Origin: Planctomicrobium sp.
GTDB taxonomy: Bacteria > Planctomycetota > Planctomycetia > Planctomycetales > Planctomycetaceae
Direction of reading: 5' to 3'
Assembly: GCA_018659505.1 (NCBI GenBank)
Contig: JABJMI010000795.1
Span: forward strand, 1-15,547
Length of the DNA stretch: 15,547 nucleotides
Shown here: piece by piece, positions 1 to 8,539 of the stretch
How the letters are laid out: each line of letters begins with the position of its first letter
Position numbering within the stretch: position 1 is the first letter of the stretch
Notes under the pieces: model-generated
The model's database searches: none
Seen by the model: the letters and a program-made list of their open reading frames with translations, nothing else
What the model was told of the DNA's origin: nothing
Program-made: the position numbers and the translations under genes

Positions 1-2
1 CA

Positions 3-1571
3 CCCAAAACTTTCTGGGCGACGATTCTCAAGCTTGGTCCAGGCTTAGTTGTCGCTGGCAGTATCGTCGGTTCGGGTGAACTCATCGCGACGACGAAAAC
101 TGGTGCACACGCCGGGATTGCCTTACTATGGCTGATTATTATTGGCTGCCTGATCAAGGTCTTTGTGCAGATCGAACTCGGTCGCTATTCAATCGTTCAT
201 GGTGAGACGACCCTTACCGCTCTGAATCGCGTTCCGGGAAAACTAGGACCAGCGAACTGGATCATTTGGTTTTGGTTTCTCATGATGATGGCTGGCATCT
301 TGCAGCTGGGCGGAATTGTCGGAGGAGTTGGGCAAGCGATGGCAATCGCGATGCCGATTACCGGAGATCTCAAAGAAGCCATTGCACTCCCGGATACGGG
401 AGAAATTAAGTTCTATAATCAATGGACCGACGACTTCGCTAACGGAGAAGTCGAACTCAAGAAACTCTCGCTAGAACAGCAAGAACGCATCCGGCAGGGA
501 CATGTCCGCATTGGTACTGCCTTGAATGATATAGGCGAACGTGGCACGACAGCCATCTCAACCGTACGCGCAGGTGGAAAAATCAAAGATCCCTGGACTC
601 TCGATGACAGACTTTGGTCGACACTCGTCGGCCTCATCACCATCGCTCTACTGTACAACGGGCGGTATGGGATGATTCAATCGATATCAACCGTGCTTGT
701 CATCTCGTTTACGTTTTTAACGATTGGTAATGTCGTCGCTTTACAGATGACAGAAGATTGGAGCTTATCGACTGCAGAGTTCATGAAAGGACTTTCGTTT
801 GGTCTCCCCAAGACTGGCGATAAATGGGAATCGTTATCAATTGCATTAGCGACTTTCGGAATCATCGGAGTCGGAGCGACCGAACTCATTACGTACCCGT
901 ACTGGTGTATCGAGAAGGGGTACGCACGTTACACAGGAAGAAGAACTGACGACGATGCTTGGGCGAAACGAGCTCGTGGCTGGATGCGGGTCATGCACTA
1001 TGACGCCTTTCTCTCGATGGTGATTTACACCCTCGCGACGATGGCATTCTTCATTATGGGAGTCGCTGTCTTGTATCGAGAAGGACGTAACCCCGACGGA
1101 ATGCGAATGGTTAGCACTCTCTCGTCAGCGTATGTCCCGATTTTTGGAGACTATGCAAAATGGATGTTTCTCTCCGGAGCCATCGCTGTGCTGTACTCCA
1201 CATTTCTGGTCGCGAATGGGGGACATTCACGGATGTATACAGATGCGCTGAAAATTTTTGGATACATCGACCGCAACGATCAAAAGGCTCATGACCGCTC
1301 GTTGCGAGTGTTTTGCGTGCTAATTCCGATCACCTGTGTTGCACTGCACTGGACCGGAATTAACCCGGTTCAAGCGGTATTACTCTCGGGGTTAATGCAA
1401 GCAACGATGCTGCCTATGATCGGCTTCGGCGCATTGTATCTCCGCTACACTTCGACCGATTCCCGACTCGCTCCCAGCAAAGCCTGGGACGTGATGTTGA
1501 TACTGTCGTTTCTGGGATTGCTCATCGCCGGAGTTTGGGGAGTGTGCTACAAAATTTCGAAGGTGCTGTAG
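3..1571 (+). CDS. Nramp-family-like metal ion transporter, 5' end missing
   Basis: The reading frame is open from base 3 to the TAG at 1569-1571. The true start lies upstream of the window, so the in-frame GTG at 165 is not the start. About 522 residues are visible. The visible N-terminus (GPGLVVAGSIVGSGELIATT) matches the first helix of Nramp/NRAMP-fold transporters, and many hydrophobic helices follow (near 655-735, 840-900, 1010-1075, 1150-1215, 1310-1350, 1375-1440 and 1495-1560). Canonical Nramps carry DPGN in helix 1 and MPH in helix 6. Here the aligned positions read GSGE and roughly ELIT (in GVGATELITYPYW), so the classical Mn/Fe-binding residues are absent. A hydrophilic stretch of about 84 residues (363-614) separates two helices and looks like an extra loop. 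The family assignment is reasonable; the transported ion is unknown. A hairpin lies 9 bases past the stop. Confidence 0.8.
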   Translation, partial: PKTFWATILKLGPGLVVAGSIVGSGELIATTKTGAHAGIALLWLIIIGCLIKVFVQIELGRYSIVHGETTLTALNRVPGKLGPANWIIWFWFLMMMAGILQLGGIVGGVGQAMAIAMPITGDLKEAIALPDTGEIKFYNQWTDDFANGEVELKKLSLEQQERIRQGHVRIGTALNDIGERGTTAISTVRAGGKIKDPWTLDDRLWSTLVGLITIALLYNGRYGMIQSISTVLVISFTFLTIGNVVALQMTEDWSLSTAEFMKGLSFGLPKTGDKWESLSIALATFGIIGVGATELITYPYWCIEKGYARYTGRRTDDDAWAKRARGWMRVMHYDAFLSMVIYTLATMAFFIMGVAVLYREGRNPDGMRMVSTLSSAYVPIFGDYAKWMFLSGAIAVLYSTFLVANGGHSRMYTDALKIFGYIDRNDQKAHDRSLRVFCVLIPITCVALHWTGINPVQAVLLSGLMQATMLPMIGFGALYLRYTSTDSRLAPSKAWDVMLILSFLGLLIAGVWGVCYKISKVL

Positions 1572-1579
1572 AAGAATTA

Positions 1580-1610
1580 TTTAGCCGGACACTTTTAGTG
1601 TCCGGCTAAA
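1580..1610. terminator. Perfect 14-bp palindrome between convergent genes (repeat copy 1)
   Basis: The left arm TTTAGCCGGACACT (1580-1593) pairs perfectly with AGTGTCCGGCTAAA (1597-1610) around a TTT loop. It lies between the stop of the transporter (1571) and the end of the aldehyde dehydrogenase (1623), so it could end transcription from both sides. No U-tract follows on either strand, so it is not a textbook intrinsic terminator. The same design recurs at 4381 and 8431. Confidence 0.6.
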
Positions 1611-1622
1611 CATGATTCTTAC

Positions 1623-3203
1623 TTACGCAATATCATCGATTGTCATTGTCCCATCGATATCACGATACAAATCATCGTGTGGATTATTGTTTTGTAATGC
1701 CGTTGGCAAACGGTGTTCGCGGACATTGTCGTAACAATCCAACGTTCCAAAACGTCGTAACGACGCCGGAATTCCGACAGCTGTAAAGCCTGGATGTCCC
1801 GTCGCTGGATATGGTCCACCATGGTTCATCGCTCGGCTGACTGCGACGCCGGTCGGCATTTTGTCGTTGAGTAAGCGACCAACATGTTGCAGCAGTTCTT
1901 CACCGATTTTGTCGTAGAGGGCATCGTCGCTGTTGTCAGTCGCGGAATAGATGCAGCCGGTGAGATTGCCTTCCAGGTGCTCAGCGATCCTGAGCATTTC
2001 CTCATCGGTCTCAGCGACAACGATAAGCGAGGCGTTACCAAATGCTTCCGACTGATGACCGGCAGGATCTTCGAGGAACGATTTTCCTGTCGCTCTTAGG
2101 AGTGTGTTGGCGTAGCAGCAACGGTCGCCATCTACAGGTTGATTGCCGGTCACAATATGTGCCCCGGTTCTTTGAATGGCGACAATCCCCGCTCGCAAAC
2201 TTCGTTCGACACCCTCACCGAGTAAGGTTCCGGCTGGTGCGTTCGAAAACTTCTCTGCAACAGCAGCGATAAATGATTCAGCTTGCTCACCTGCTTTAAC
2301 AACAACAAGACCGGGGTTCGTGCAGAATTGCCCTGTTCCCATTAAACAACTGGCTGAGAATTCGTCCACGATCTCTGCGGATCGTTCGGTGAGTGCCCCA
2401 GGAAGAATGAAGACTGGATTGATACTGGAAAGCTCCAAGTAAATTGGATTCCCACCTTTGTCAGCAGCTTCTTTCAAGACAAGCCCAGCATGTCGAGAAC
2501 CAGTGTATCCTGAGGCTCCCAGCAACGGATGCGAAACAAGCTTGGCTCCATCCTCGTGTGAAGTCCGATAAATCAATTGAATGAAACCATCGGGCATTCC
2601 GGTCGTCTCGCAGGCATTTTGAGCAGCTTCCGCAAAGAGTTGAGTCGTTCTCGGATGAGACGAATGTCCTTTCGCAATGACTGGATTCCCCGCAGCAATC
2701 GCCGCGGCAAAGTCTCCTCCAGAAATCGAATTAAACGCGAGCGGGAAATTATTAGGACCAAAGACAGCGACCGGACCGATCGGCCCCAGCATCGAACGGA
2801 TGTTGGTTTTCGTGTCGATAGTCGGCAGCGTCCAAGTTTCTGATCTTGCAGAATTCGCAGCCTGTCGCAGTTGATCCAACGTGCGAACCATCTCGCCGTC
2901 TTTCAGACGCGGCGAAATTGGATACGCTGTCTCTTGATGGGCTGCTTCGACAATCTCGTCGATTCTCAGTTCAATCTCAGCTGCGTAGGCTTCGAGAAAA
3001 TCGGCGAATCGACTACCTGAGAATGAACGAACCGTCTTAAAGGCGGTCGCTGCCGCTGTGAGAGCCTCTTCGATTTCAGACCAGGGGCTAACAGGATAAA
3101 CTTCAGAGAGTTGCTCCTTTGTCGCCGGATTCGTTGCCTGAAATGAATCTGCTCCGCTGGAAGCTCGCCATTTCCCGTTGATCAATACTGGTTGTGCAGT
3201 CAT
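1623..3203 (-). CDS. Aldehyde dehydrogenase, alpha-ketoglutarate semialdehyde dehydrogenase type
   Basis: This 526-residue protein of the NAD(P)-dependent aldehyde dehydrogenase superfamily oxidises an aldehyde to a carboxylate in the cytoplasm. Visible landmarks are the substrate-pocket motif GPNNFP (149-154, conserved Asn about 152), cofactor-binding Lys178 in GNPVIAKGHSSHP, general base Glu257 in YLELSS, and nucleophile Cys294 in GQFCT. The GQFCTNPG context, the GNPVIAKGHSSHP stretch and the C-terminal pattern GGPYPAT...RRF are typical of the ketoglutarate-semialdehyde (2,5-dioxovalerate) dehydrogenase branch. That enzyme closes the non-phosphorylating pathways for pentoses, hexaric acids and hydroxyproline. 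The ATG at 3203 sits next to the family's expected N-terminus (LINGKW); no strong ribosome binding site precedes it. It is divergent from the epimerase, with 164 bases between them, and convergent with the transporter. The superfamily is certain; the substrate is inferred from motif resemblance. Confidence 0.9.
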   Translation of the reverse strand: MTAQPVLINGKWRASSGADSFQATNPATKEQLSEVYPVSPWSEIEEALTAAATAFKTVRSFSGSRFADFLEAYAAEIELRIDEIVEAAHQETAYPISPRLKDGEMVRTLDQLRQAANSARSETWTLPTIDTKTNIRSMLGPIGPVAVFGPNNFPLAFNSISGGDFAAAIAAGNPVIAKGHSSHPRTTQLFAEAAQNACETTGMPDGFIQLIYRTSHEDGAKLVSHPLLGASGYTGSRHAGLVLKEAADKGGNPIYLELSSINPVFILPGALTERSAEIVDEFSASCLMGTGQFCTNPGLVVVKAGEQAESFIAAVAEKFSNAPAGTLLGEGVERSLRAGIVAIQRTGAHIVTGNQPVDGDRCCYANTLLRATGKSFLEDPAGHQSEAFGNASLIVVAETDEEMLRIAEHLEGNLTGCIYSATDNSDDALYDKIGEELLQHVGRLLNDKMPTGVAVSRAMNHGGPYPATGHPGFTAVGIPASLRRFGTLDCYDNVREHRLPTALQNNNPHDDLYRDIDGTMTIDDIA

Positions 3204-3367
3204 GCTGAGTTCCGTTGATTTTCATTATTACTAATAGCCGGTAGACTAGCGGTCAGGACGGAAATTATCGAGCGTGTCAACATTGACGAAGCGACTTTCA
3301 GTACGACTCACATTCGAAGCAATGCGGGATTAGTCACCGCATAAATTCATCAGGAATAAAATCTTCA

Positions 3368-4375
3368 ATGAAAATTCTGGTCACAGGCGCCGCAGGGTTT
3401 ATTGGATTTCATCTCTCGCGAAAGTTACTCGAGCGAGGTGAGGAAGTCGTCGGCATTGATAATCTGAATGATTACTACAGCGTTGAATTGAAAGAAGCTC
3501 GGCTAGCAGAGCTTTCGCCGCATGAATCATTCCGCTTCGAAAAGATTGACTTGGTCGATCAGACCGTGATGTCAGAACTCTTCCAGGAAGAAAAATTTGA
3601 CGTCGTGGTGAATCTGGCAGCCCAAGCTGGGGTCCGTTATTCGTTGACCAATCCGCATTCCTACATCTCAAGTAATATCGTTGGCTTTTTGAATGTGTTG
3701 GAGGGTTGCCGTCACAATAACGTGAAACATCTCGTCTATGCGTCGAGCAGTTCTGTTTACGGGTCAAACACTCAAATGCCATTTTCCGTCAGCGATAACG
3801 TCGATCATCCTGTCAGCTTATATGCAGCTTCAAAGAAATCGAACGAACTGATGGCACACTCTTACAGCCATTTGTACGGATTGCCGACAACCGGATTGCG
3901 ATTCTTCACCGTCTATGGTCCTTGGGGGCGCCCCGATATGGCTTTGTTCCTGTTTACAAAGGCGATCCTGGAAGGGAAACCTATCGACGTTTTCAACCAC
4001 GGAAAAATGCGACGCGACTTCACCTATATTGATGATATCGTTTCCGGGGTTTGCGGCGTCATCGACAATCCAGCGACTCCCGATTCGACATGGAACGGTG
4101 ACGAACCGAATCCAGCGACATCCAAAGCACCGTACAAGATCCACAACATCGGCAATCACCAATCGGTGGAATTGCTGACGATGATTGAAACATTAGAAAA
4201 GGAACTGGGCAAAACAGCCGAGAAAAACTTGCTCGAATTGCAACCGGGCGACGTCCCCGCGACTTATGCGGATATTGACGCACTACAACAAGCGACCGGG
4301 TACACTCCATCAACGTCTATTGATGTCGGGATTGAACGCTTTGTTGAGTGGTATCGCGATTATTACAACGCGTGA
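3368..4375 (+). CDS. NAD-dependent sugar epimerase, probably UDP-glucuronate 4-epimerase
   Basis: This 335-residue extended short-chain dehydrogenase/reductase has the Rossmann motif TGAAGFIG (6-13), with acidic Asp31 after strand 2 for the NAD ribose. The catalytic set is the Ser run in YASSSSVYG (124-132) and Tyr152-x3-Lys156 (YAASK). The signatures VRYSLTNP, GLRFFTVYGPWGRPDMA and RRDFTYIDDIV are those of UDP-glucuronate/UDP-galacturonate 4-epimerases, which supply UDP-galacturonate for surface polysaccharides. Length fits the family. The start is ATG 3368 because the Rossmann strand begins at residue 2; an AGGA at 3351-3354 is rather far upstream. It stands alone in orientation next to the divergent dehydrogenase, and a palindrome follows the stop by 5 bases. 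A related UDP-hexose or UDP-pentose epimerase is possible. Confidence 0.9.
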   Translation: MKILVTGAAGFIGFHLSRKLLERGEEVVGIDNLNDYYSVELKEARLAELSPHESFRFEKIDLVDQTVMSELFQEEKFDVVVNLAAQAGVRYSLTNPHSYISSNIVGFLNVLEGCRHNNVKHLVYASSSSVYGSNTQMPFSVSDNVDHPVSLYAASKKSNELMAHSYSHLYGLPTTGLRFFTVYGPWGRPDMALFLFTKAILEGKPIDVFNHGKMRRDFTYIDDIVSGVCGVIDNPATPDSTWNGDEPNPATSKAPYKIHNIGNHQSVELLTMIETLEKELGKTAEKNLLELQPGDVPATYADIDALQQATGYTPSTSIDVGIERFVEWYRDYYNA

Positions 4376-4380
4376 GGATT

Positions 4381-4406
4381 TGCACACATAATGTGTGCAG
4401 CTAAAC
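4381..4406. terminator. Palindrome after the epimerase gene (repeat copy 2, partial)
   Basis: TGCACACA (4381-4388) pairs with TGTGTGCA (4392-4399) around TAA. The right flank GTGTGCAGCTAAAC (4393-4406) is identical over 14 bases to the right arm of the copy at 8450-8463. The outer left half (TTTAGC) is not kept. It starts 5 bases after the epimerase stop and has no U-tract after it. Confidence 0.5.
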
Positions 4407-4486
4407 TTGTCTGCTTAACTCATTAAGAGATTCGATCTCAAGCGAATTCGAAACATTGATTCGCGGAATTCCGGAAAGCTGTTTAC

Positions 4487-6271
4487 GTGTCTATTATTGT
4501 ACAAAAATTCGGCGGAACAAGCGTCGCCAATGCTGATAAAATTCGCGCAGCCGCTGCCCGTGCAGTCGCTACGAAACAAGCTGGGCATCAGGTCGTGATG
4601 GTTGTGTCCGCTCGTGGTAAGAAAACGGACGAACTCGTTCGGCTCGCTGCCGAAATGTCTGATCAACCAGCCGCCCGCGAGATGGACATGTTGCTTTCAA
4701 CTGGCGAGCAAGAATCAGTTTCGCTGATGGCAATGGCGGTTCACTCGCTGGGCGAAAAAGCTGTCAGCCTCACTGGTGGTCAAATCGGAATCATTACCGA
4801 CTCCACATTTTCTAAAGCACGAATTGAATCGATATCTACAGAGAGAATTCGCAAGCACTTGGATGCGGGTGAGATCGTAATCGCTTGCGGATTTCAGGGA
4901 GTCGATCCTGAAATGAACATCACAACTCTGGGCAGAGGCGGCAGCGATACAACGGCGACTGCACTCGCGGCAGCATTGAAAGCTGATGAATGTCAGATTT
5001 ACACCGATGTCGAGGGAGTTTTTACGACAGACCCTCGTGTGGTTACCGAAGCGAGAAAGGTTTCTCAACTGGCGTATGATGAAATGTTGGAACTTGCCAG
5101 TTTAGGAGCGGGTGTCATGCACTCACGTTCGATTGAATTCGCGAAGAAATTCCGCGTTCCGCTGCGGGTTCGTCCTTCATTCGCTGATGGTGAAGGAACG
5201 CTGATTGCCAATCTGGGTGAATCGCGTGTCGTTTCAGGTCTTGCCCTTGCTCGTAACGAAGCCCGAGTCACATTAGCTGACCTCCCCGATCAACCGGGGG
5301 TGACAAGTAGCATATTCGCTTGCATGTCGAAGCGAAAAATCCCCGTGGATATGGTTGTTCAGAACGTCGCTGTCGATGGCAAAGCGACTGTTTCATTTAC
5401 TGTCCCCGAAGGAGACTTAGCCGATACGTTAACCGCAGCAAACGAGGCAGTCAAAATTCTGGGAGCAGGCACGATTCGCAGCGGAACCAATGTCGCTAAG
5501 GTCTCTGTTGTCGGGAGCGGGATGCAAAGCCACTCGGGAGTTGCGGCACAAATGTTTCAGACGTTGTTAGAGAAAGGGATCAACCTGGAGATGATCACCA
5601 CCAGCGAGATCAAAATCTCTGTGCTGGTCGAACGAGATCGTTGTGATGAAGCACTGCTGGCAGTTCATCAAGGTTTCCATATGGAAACCGAACTTCCACA
5701 GTCACCCGCAGTTGGGATTCAACAGGCGAAAGAGCAACGCTTAGACGTGAATAGCGACGAGAAGTTACTCTCTGAAATTGTCGGAAAACTGGCGAACATG
5801 GAAGACATCGTTGTTAGCGAAGTCTTGCTCGACGAATCACAATCGCGTGTGACGCTGCATCATATCCCCGATCTTCCCGGTTCGTCTTCTCAACTCTTTA
5901 GTGCTGTCGCGAATAAAAACATCATGGTCGACATGATCGTCCAAAATGTTAGCGATACTGGTCACGCTGAGGTCTCTTTCACTATTCCAAGAACCGACTT
6001 GCAAAAGTGTTTAGCACTCGCCGAAGACCTCGCAGCGAGTTGGGAGAACGCCACCGTCAGCCATGAAGCTGAGATCGATAAACTGACGGTCGTCGGCATT
6101 GGATTAAGAACACACACTGGCGTCGGAGAGAGAATGTTCAAAGCTCTCGCTGATGCAAATATCAATATCCAAATGATCAACACCAGCGAAATCCGTATGA
6201 GTGCCGTCGTCGACTCCAAAGCTGGTCAAGCGGGTTTTGAGTCACTTCAAAACGCCTTTCACCTGAGATAA
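4487..6271 (+). CDS. lysC: Aspartate kinase with four ACT domains
   Basis: This enzyme phosphorylates aspartate in the first step towards lysine, threonine and methionine. The kinase domain (about 1-240) shows KFGGTS (7-12), VVSA (39-42), STGEQ (71-75), GRGGSDTTA (149-157) and YTDVEGVFTTDPR (172-184). ACT domains follow at about 259-320, 337-400, 452-515 and 533-594. The second pair repeats the first: VDM(V/I)VQNV occurs at 287-294 and 481-488, and a TSEI motif at 372-375 and 566-569. The 594-residue length far exceeds the roughly 400-residue two-ACT enzymes and matches the known four-ACT type seen for example in cyanobacteria. The start is GTG at 4487, preceded by GGAAAG at 4473-4478; the kinase motif begins at residue 4, leaving no room for a later start. 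Allosteric control by end products is expected from the ACT domains. The 111-base leader is too short for a lysine riboswitch. Confidence 0.97.
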   Translation: MSIIVQKFGGTSVANADKIRAAAARAVATKQAGHQVVMVVSARGKKTDELVRLAAEMSDQPAAREMDMLLSTGEQESVSLMAMAVHSLGEKAVSLTGGQIGIITDSTFSKARIESISTERIRKHLDAGEIVIACGFQGVDPEMNITTLGRGGSDTTATALAAALKADECQIYTDVEGVFTTDPRVVTEARKVSQLAYDEMLELASLGAGVMHSRSIEFAKKFRVPLRVRPSFADGEGTLIANLGESRVVSGLALARNEARVTLADLPDQPGVTSSIFACMSKRKIPVDMVVQNVAVDGKATVSFTVPEGDLADTLTAANEAVKILGAGTIRSGTNVAKVSVVGSGMQSHSGVAAQMFQTLLEKGINLEMITTSEIKISVLVERDRCDEALLAVHQGFHMETELPQSPAVGIQQAKEQRLDVNSDEKLLSEIVGKLANMEDIVVSEVLLDESQSRVTLHHIPDLPGSSSQLFSAVANKNIMVDMIVQNVSDTGHAEVSFTIPRTDLQKCLALAEDLAASWENATVSHEAEIDKLTVVGIGLRTHTGVGERMFKALADANINIQMINTSEIRMSAVVDSKAGQAGFESLQNAFHLR

Positions 6272-6286
6272 ATTTCTACCGCTCTG

Positions 6287-6829
6287 TTAGCCCAAGCATT
6301 TCAAGACTTTAACAGTTGTCTTGGCTCCTGCGACGAGGACTTGTGCGGCTTTGTTTGCTGCAGCACCCCCAGCAGCTTTCTTAGATGGCTTCAGTGCGAT
6401 TGCAATTCCTTCAGCAACTTCTGCTAATGTCGCTGGTGAACTGATTTCAAAGCGAATCGGAGCAGTCACTGGAGGAGCTGTTTTTCCATTTCGTAAGATG
6501 ACGACCATTGGCTTTGATTTCGAGCTTTTAAGAGCATCCCTCAACGCCATGACAACATTCGCACCCGGCGTCGCTGAGACAACCGCCTTTTGATATTCTT
6601 GAACTGCGGTGAGAGCAATATCGTTGATATCAACAACAATTTTGTCCGTGCTGCCCGGCAGATCTCCCGTTGATTCGACTTTCAGTGCAGGTTTCGTCTG
6701 CGTCATATACTCAAGAATTAGTCCCAACTTACCCTGGAAGTGATAATCGTTTCCAATTTCAGACAGACCAATCATTTTCAAGAGCGGCGGTGTCTTGATC
6801 TGCTTCATCGAGTTGTAGCCGTGATTCAT
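6287..6829 (-). CDS. Small protein of unknown function, 180 residues
   Basis: I do not recognise this family. The start at 6829 is supported by AAGGG on the minus strand (plus positions 6837-6841) seven bases upstream; a later ATG at residue 8 (MKQIKTPPLL) is an alternative. The protein is soluble-looking, with no signal peptide or membrane segment. A mixed alpha/beta pattern spans about 15-150, including a stretch near 64-71 (KIVVDIND) and a strand near 107-112 (PMVVIL). The C-terminus (about 147-180) is rich in Ala, Lys and Gly and ends in a hydrophobic/basic tail with the only Cys at 178. It converges on the aspartate kinase with 15 bases between stops. Base composition and codon use look like the neighbours, so recent transfer is not indicated. 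Confidence 0.75.
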   Translation of the reverse strand: MNHGYNSMKQIKTPPLLKMIGLSEIGNDYHFQGKLGLILEYMTQTKPALKVESTGDLPGSTDKIVVDINDIALTAVQEYQKAVVSATPGANVVMALRDALKSSKSKPMVVILRNGKTAPPVTAPIRFEISSPATLAEVAEGIAIALKPSKKAAGGAAANKAAQVLVAGAKTTVKVLKCLG

Positions 6830-7104
6830 ATCTTTGCCCTTATACTAGATGAAGTCGATAATCTGACTCAACAACACACCCCTTAATCGAAATTGAGATG
6901 TGCAGACAGATGTTCTGGTGATCCTCAAGCTTACAAATTTCGTTATCACTACAACAAGTCAGCTGGTTTATTCGATTCTAAATCCGCTTGAAGAAAGAAA
7001 CTTTGCGGGTCGAAGTTCGCCTCGCTGTTGCATATAATTTTAATTCCAGCATTACGCGGGAATAGCCTTCAAAAGATTTTTTCTTCTTCGATGTGATAAA
7101 ACAT

Positions 7105-8415
7105 ATGGCAAGTGAGACAACAGCAACAACCGAAATTGGCAGCTACTTCGTTTCGAACTATCCACCGTTCTCGCAGTGGAAGAAGGATCTCGCTCCCAAG
7201 TTTCATGAAGTGCTGAACGCAGAACCGGATCGCAGCGTGCCGATGGGGATGTACCTGCATATTCCTTTCTGTCGTAAGCGGTGCAAGTTCTGTTACTTTC
7301 GTGTTTACACACAACAGAACGCAGAAACGATTAAGAACTATGTCGACACTCTCGACAAAGAGGTGCAACTGCTGCGCGATCAGCCAGCGATCAAGGACCG
7401 CGTCTTGAAGTTTGTTTACTTCGGCGGCGGGACACCTTCGTACCTCAGTTCGAAACAACTTCTCATGCTGCGGGAACGTCTCAGCAAATCTGTTTCCTGG
7501 GACAACGCAGAAGAGGTCACCTTTGAATGTGAGCCGGGTACCCTCAGTCTCGAGACGGTCAAGCCTCTAAAAGAAATCGGTGTCACGCGAGTCTCATTAG
7601 GAGTCGAGAACTTCAATGACGAACTGCTTGAAGAGAACGGTCGCGCGCATCTTTCACCGGAAATCCTCAAAGCCTACGAGTGGATTCAACAGGTCGGTTT
7701 CCCTGAAGTGAATATTGACTTGATTGCCGGGATGGTTGGTGAGACAGATGAGAACTGGCAAAAGTGTGTCGAGAAAGCTCTTGAAATGGAGCCGGATAAC
7801 CTCACCGTTTATCAAATGGAACTCCCCTGGAATACCGTCTATTCCAAGGAAATCCTGGAAGATGGTGTCCAATCACCAGTCGCTGACTGGCCAACTAAGA
7901 GACGCTGGGCGAGTGAAGCGATGGATCAATTCCTCGCTGCCGGGTATCAAATTTCCAGCGGCAATGAACTCGTAAAAAGCTTGGATACAGATCGTTTCGT
8001 GTATCGTGACAATCTGTTCCGTGGCAGCGACCTGGTCGCAGTCGGCGTATCCAGTTTCGGACATCTACAAGGTGTCCACTATCAGAACAAAGACCAACTC
8101 GAAGATTACATGACGACTGTTCAATCGGGAGAGCTACCGGTCAATCGTGCAATGGTCCCGACCGAGCATCAAAAACTCATTCGTGAATGGATCCTGCAAA
8201 TGAAAGAAGGCATCGTCCCCGCGCAGCCATTCCGAGATAAGTTCAGCGTTGACCCGTTAAAAGAATTTGCTGAGCCATTAGCGAATCAAGAGAAAGCCGG
8301 ATACCTCACGGTCGAAGACGACACCGTTCGCTTGACCAGAAAAGGTTTGTTACAAGCCGATAGCTTGCTGACAGAGTATTTCGAAGAACAACACCGCGAA
8401 GTTCGGTATACGTGA
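7105..8415 (+). CDS. HemW/HemN-family radical SAM protein (coproporphyrinogen III oxidase-like)
   Basis: This 436-residue radical S-adenosylmethionine protein has the cluster-binding motif Cys56-x3-Cys60-x2-Cys63 in the context [16 protein letters not shown], and the SAM-binding GGGTP at 107-111. [20 protein letters not shown] and [10 protein letters not shown] follow the order seen in HemN/HemW. A winged-helix-like C-terminus (about 398-425) matches the HemW/HemN tail. The HemW heme-binding HNxxYW motif is not intact: the aligned site reads YRDNLFRG (300-307). A heme chaperone role is therefore uncertain, and oxygen-independent coproporphyrinogen oxidase activity is not implied. I chose ATG 7105 over the GTG at 7093, which would add only MIKH; neither has a clear ribosome binding site. 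A 14-bp palindrome lies 15 bases after the stop. Confidence 0.88.
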   Translation: MASETTATTEIGSYFVSNYPPFSQWKKDLAPKFHEVLNAEPDRSVPMGMYLHIPFCRKRCKFCYFRVYTQQNAETIKNYVDTLDKEVQLLRDQPAIKDRVLKFVYFGGGTPSYLSSKQLLMLRERLSKSVSWDNAEEVTFECEPGTLSLETVKPLKEIGVTRVSLGVENFNDELLEENGRAHLSPEILKAYEWIQQVGFPEVNIDLIAGMVGETDENWQKCVEKALEMEPDNLTVYQMELPWNTVYSKEILEDGVQSPVADWPTKRRWASEAMDQFLAAGYQISSGNELVKSLDTDRFVYRDNLFRGSDLVAVGVSSFGHLQGVHYQNKDQLEDYMTTVQSGELPVNRAMVPTEHQKLIREWILQMKEGIVPAQPFRDKFSVDPLKEFAEPLANQEKAGYLTVEDDTVRLTRKGLLQADSLLTEYFEEQHREVRYT

Positions 8416-8430
8416 TTCGAAACTCAAGCG

Positions 8431-8463
8431 GTTTAGCTGCACACATTAAGTGTGCAGCTAAAC
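8431..8463. terminator. Perfect 14-bp palindrome after the radical SAM gene (repeat copy 3)
   Basis: GTTTAGCTGCACAC (8431-8444) pairs perfectly with GTGTGCAGCTAAAC (8450-8463) around an ATTAA loop. It sits between the radical SAM gene and tsaE, which read in the same direction. Compared with the copy at 1580-1610, the outer TTTAGC/GCTAAA and the inner CAC/GTG are the same. The intervening pairs differ in a compensated way (CGGA/TCCG against TGCA/TGCA). No U-tract follows. Confidence 0.6.
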
Positions 8464-8539
8464 GGTTGAACGATATTTCGAGACCAGATCATCAGCTCTT
8501 ATTAAATTCCGACAAGCCCGATCCAGCATTTCATCCGAT

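Noticed and set aside
165..167. GTG as the start of the transporter gene
   Set aside because: The frame continues open upstream to base 3 and encodes the conserved first transporter helix, so the gene is truncated by the window edge.
3399..3782. Minus-strand 127-codon open frame inside the epimerase gene
   Set aside because: It is a shadow of a well-conserved coding region, with no recognisable domain and no ribosome binding site.
4407..4486. Possible lysine riboswitch ahead of the aspartate kinase
   Set aside because: The whole leader is only 111 bases and part of it is the palindrome. A lysine riboswitch needs roughly 170 bases and its conserved cores are not visible.
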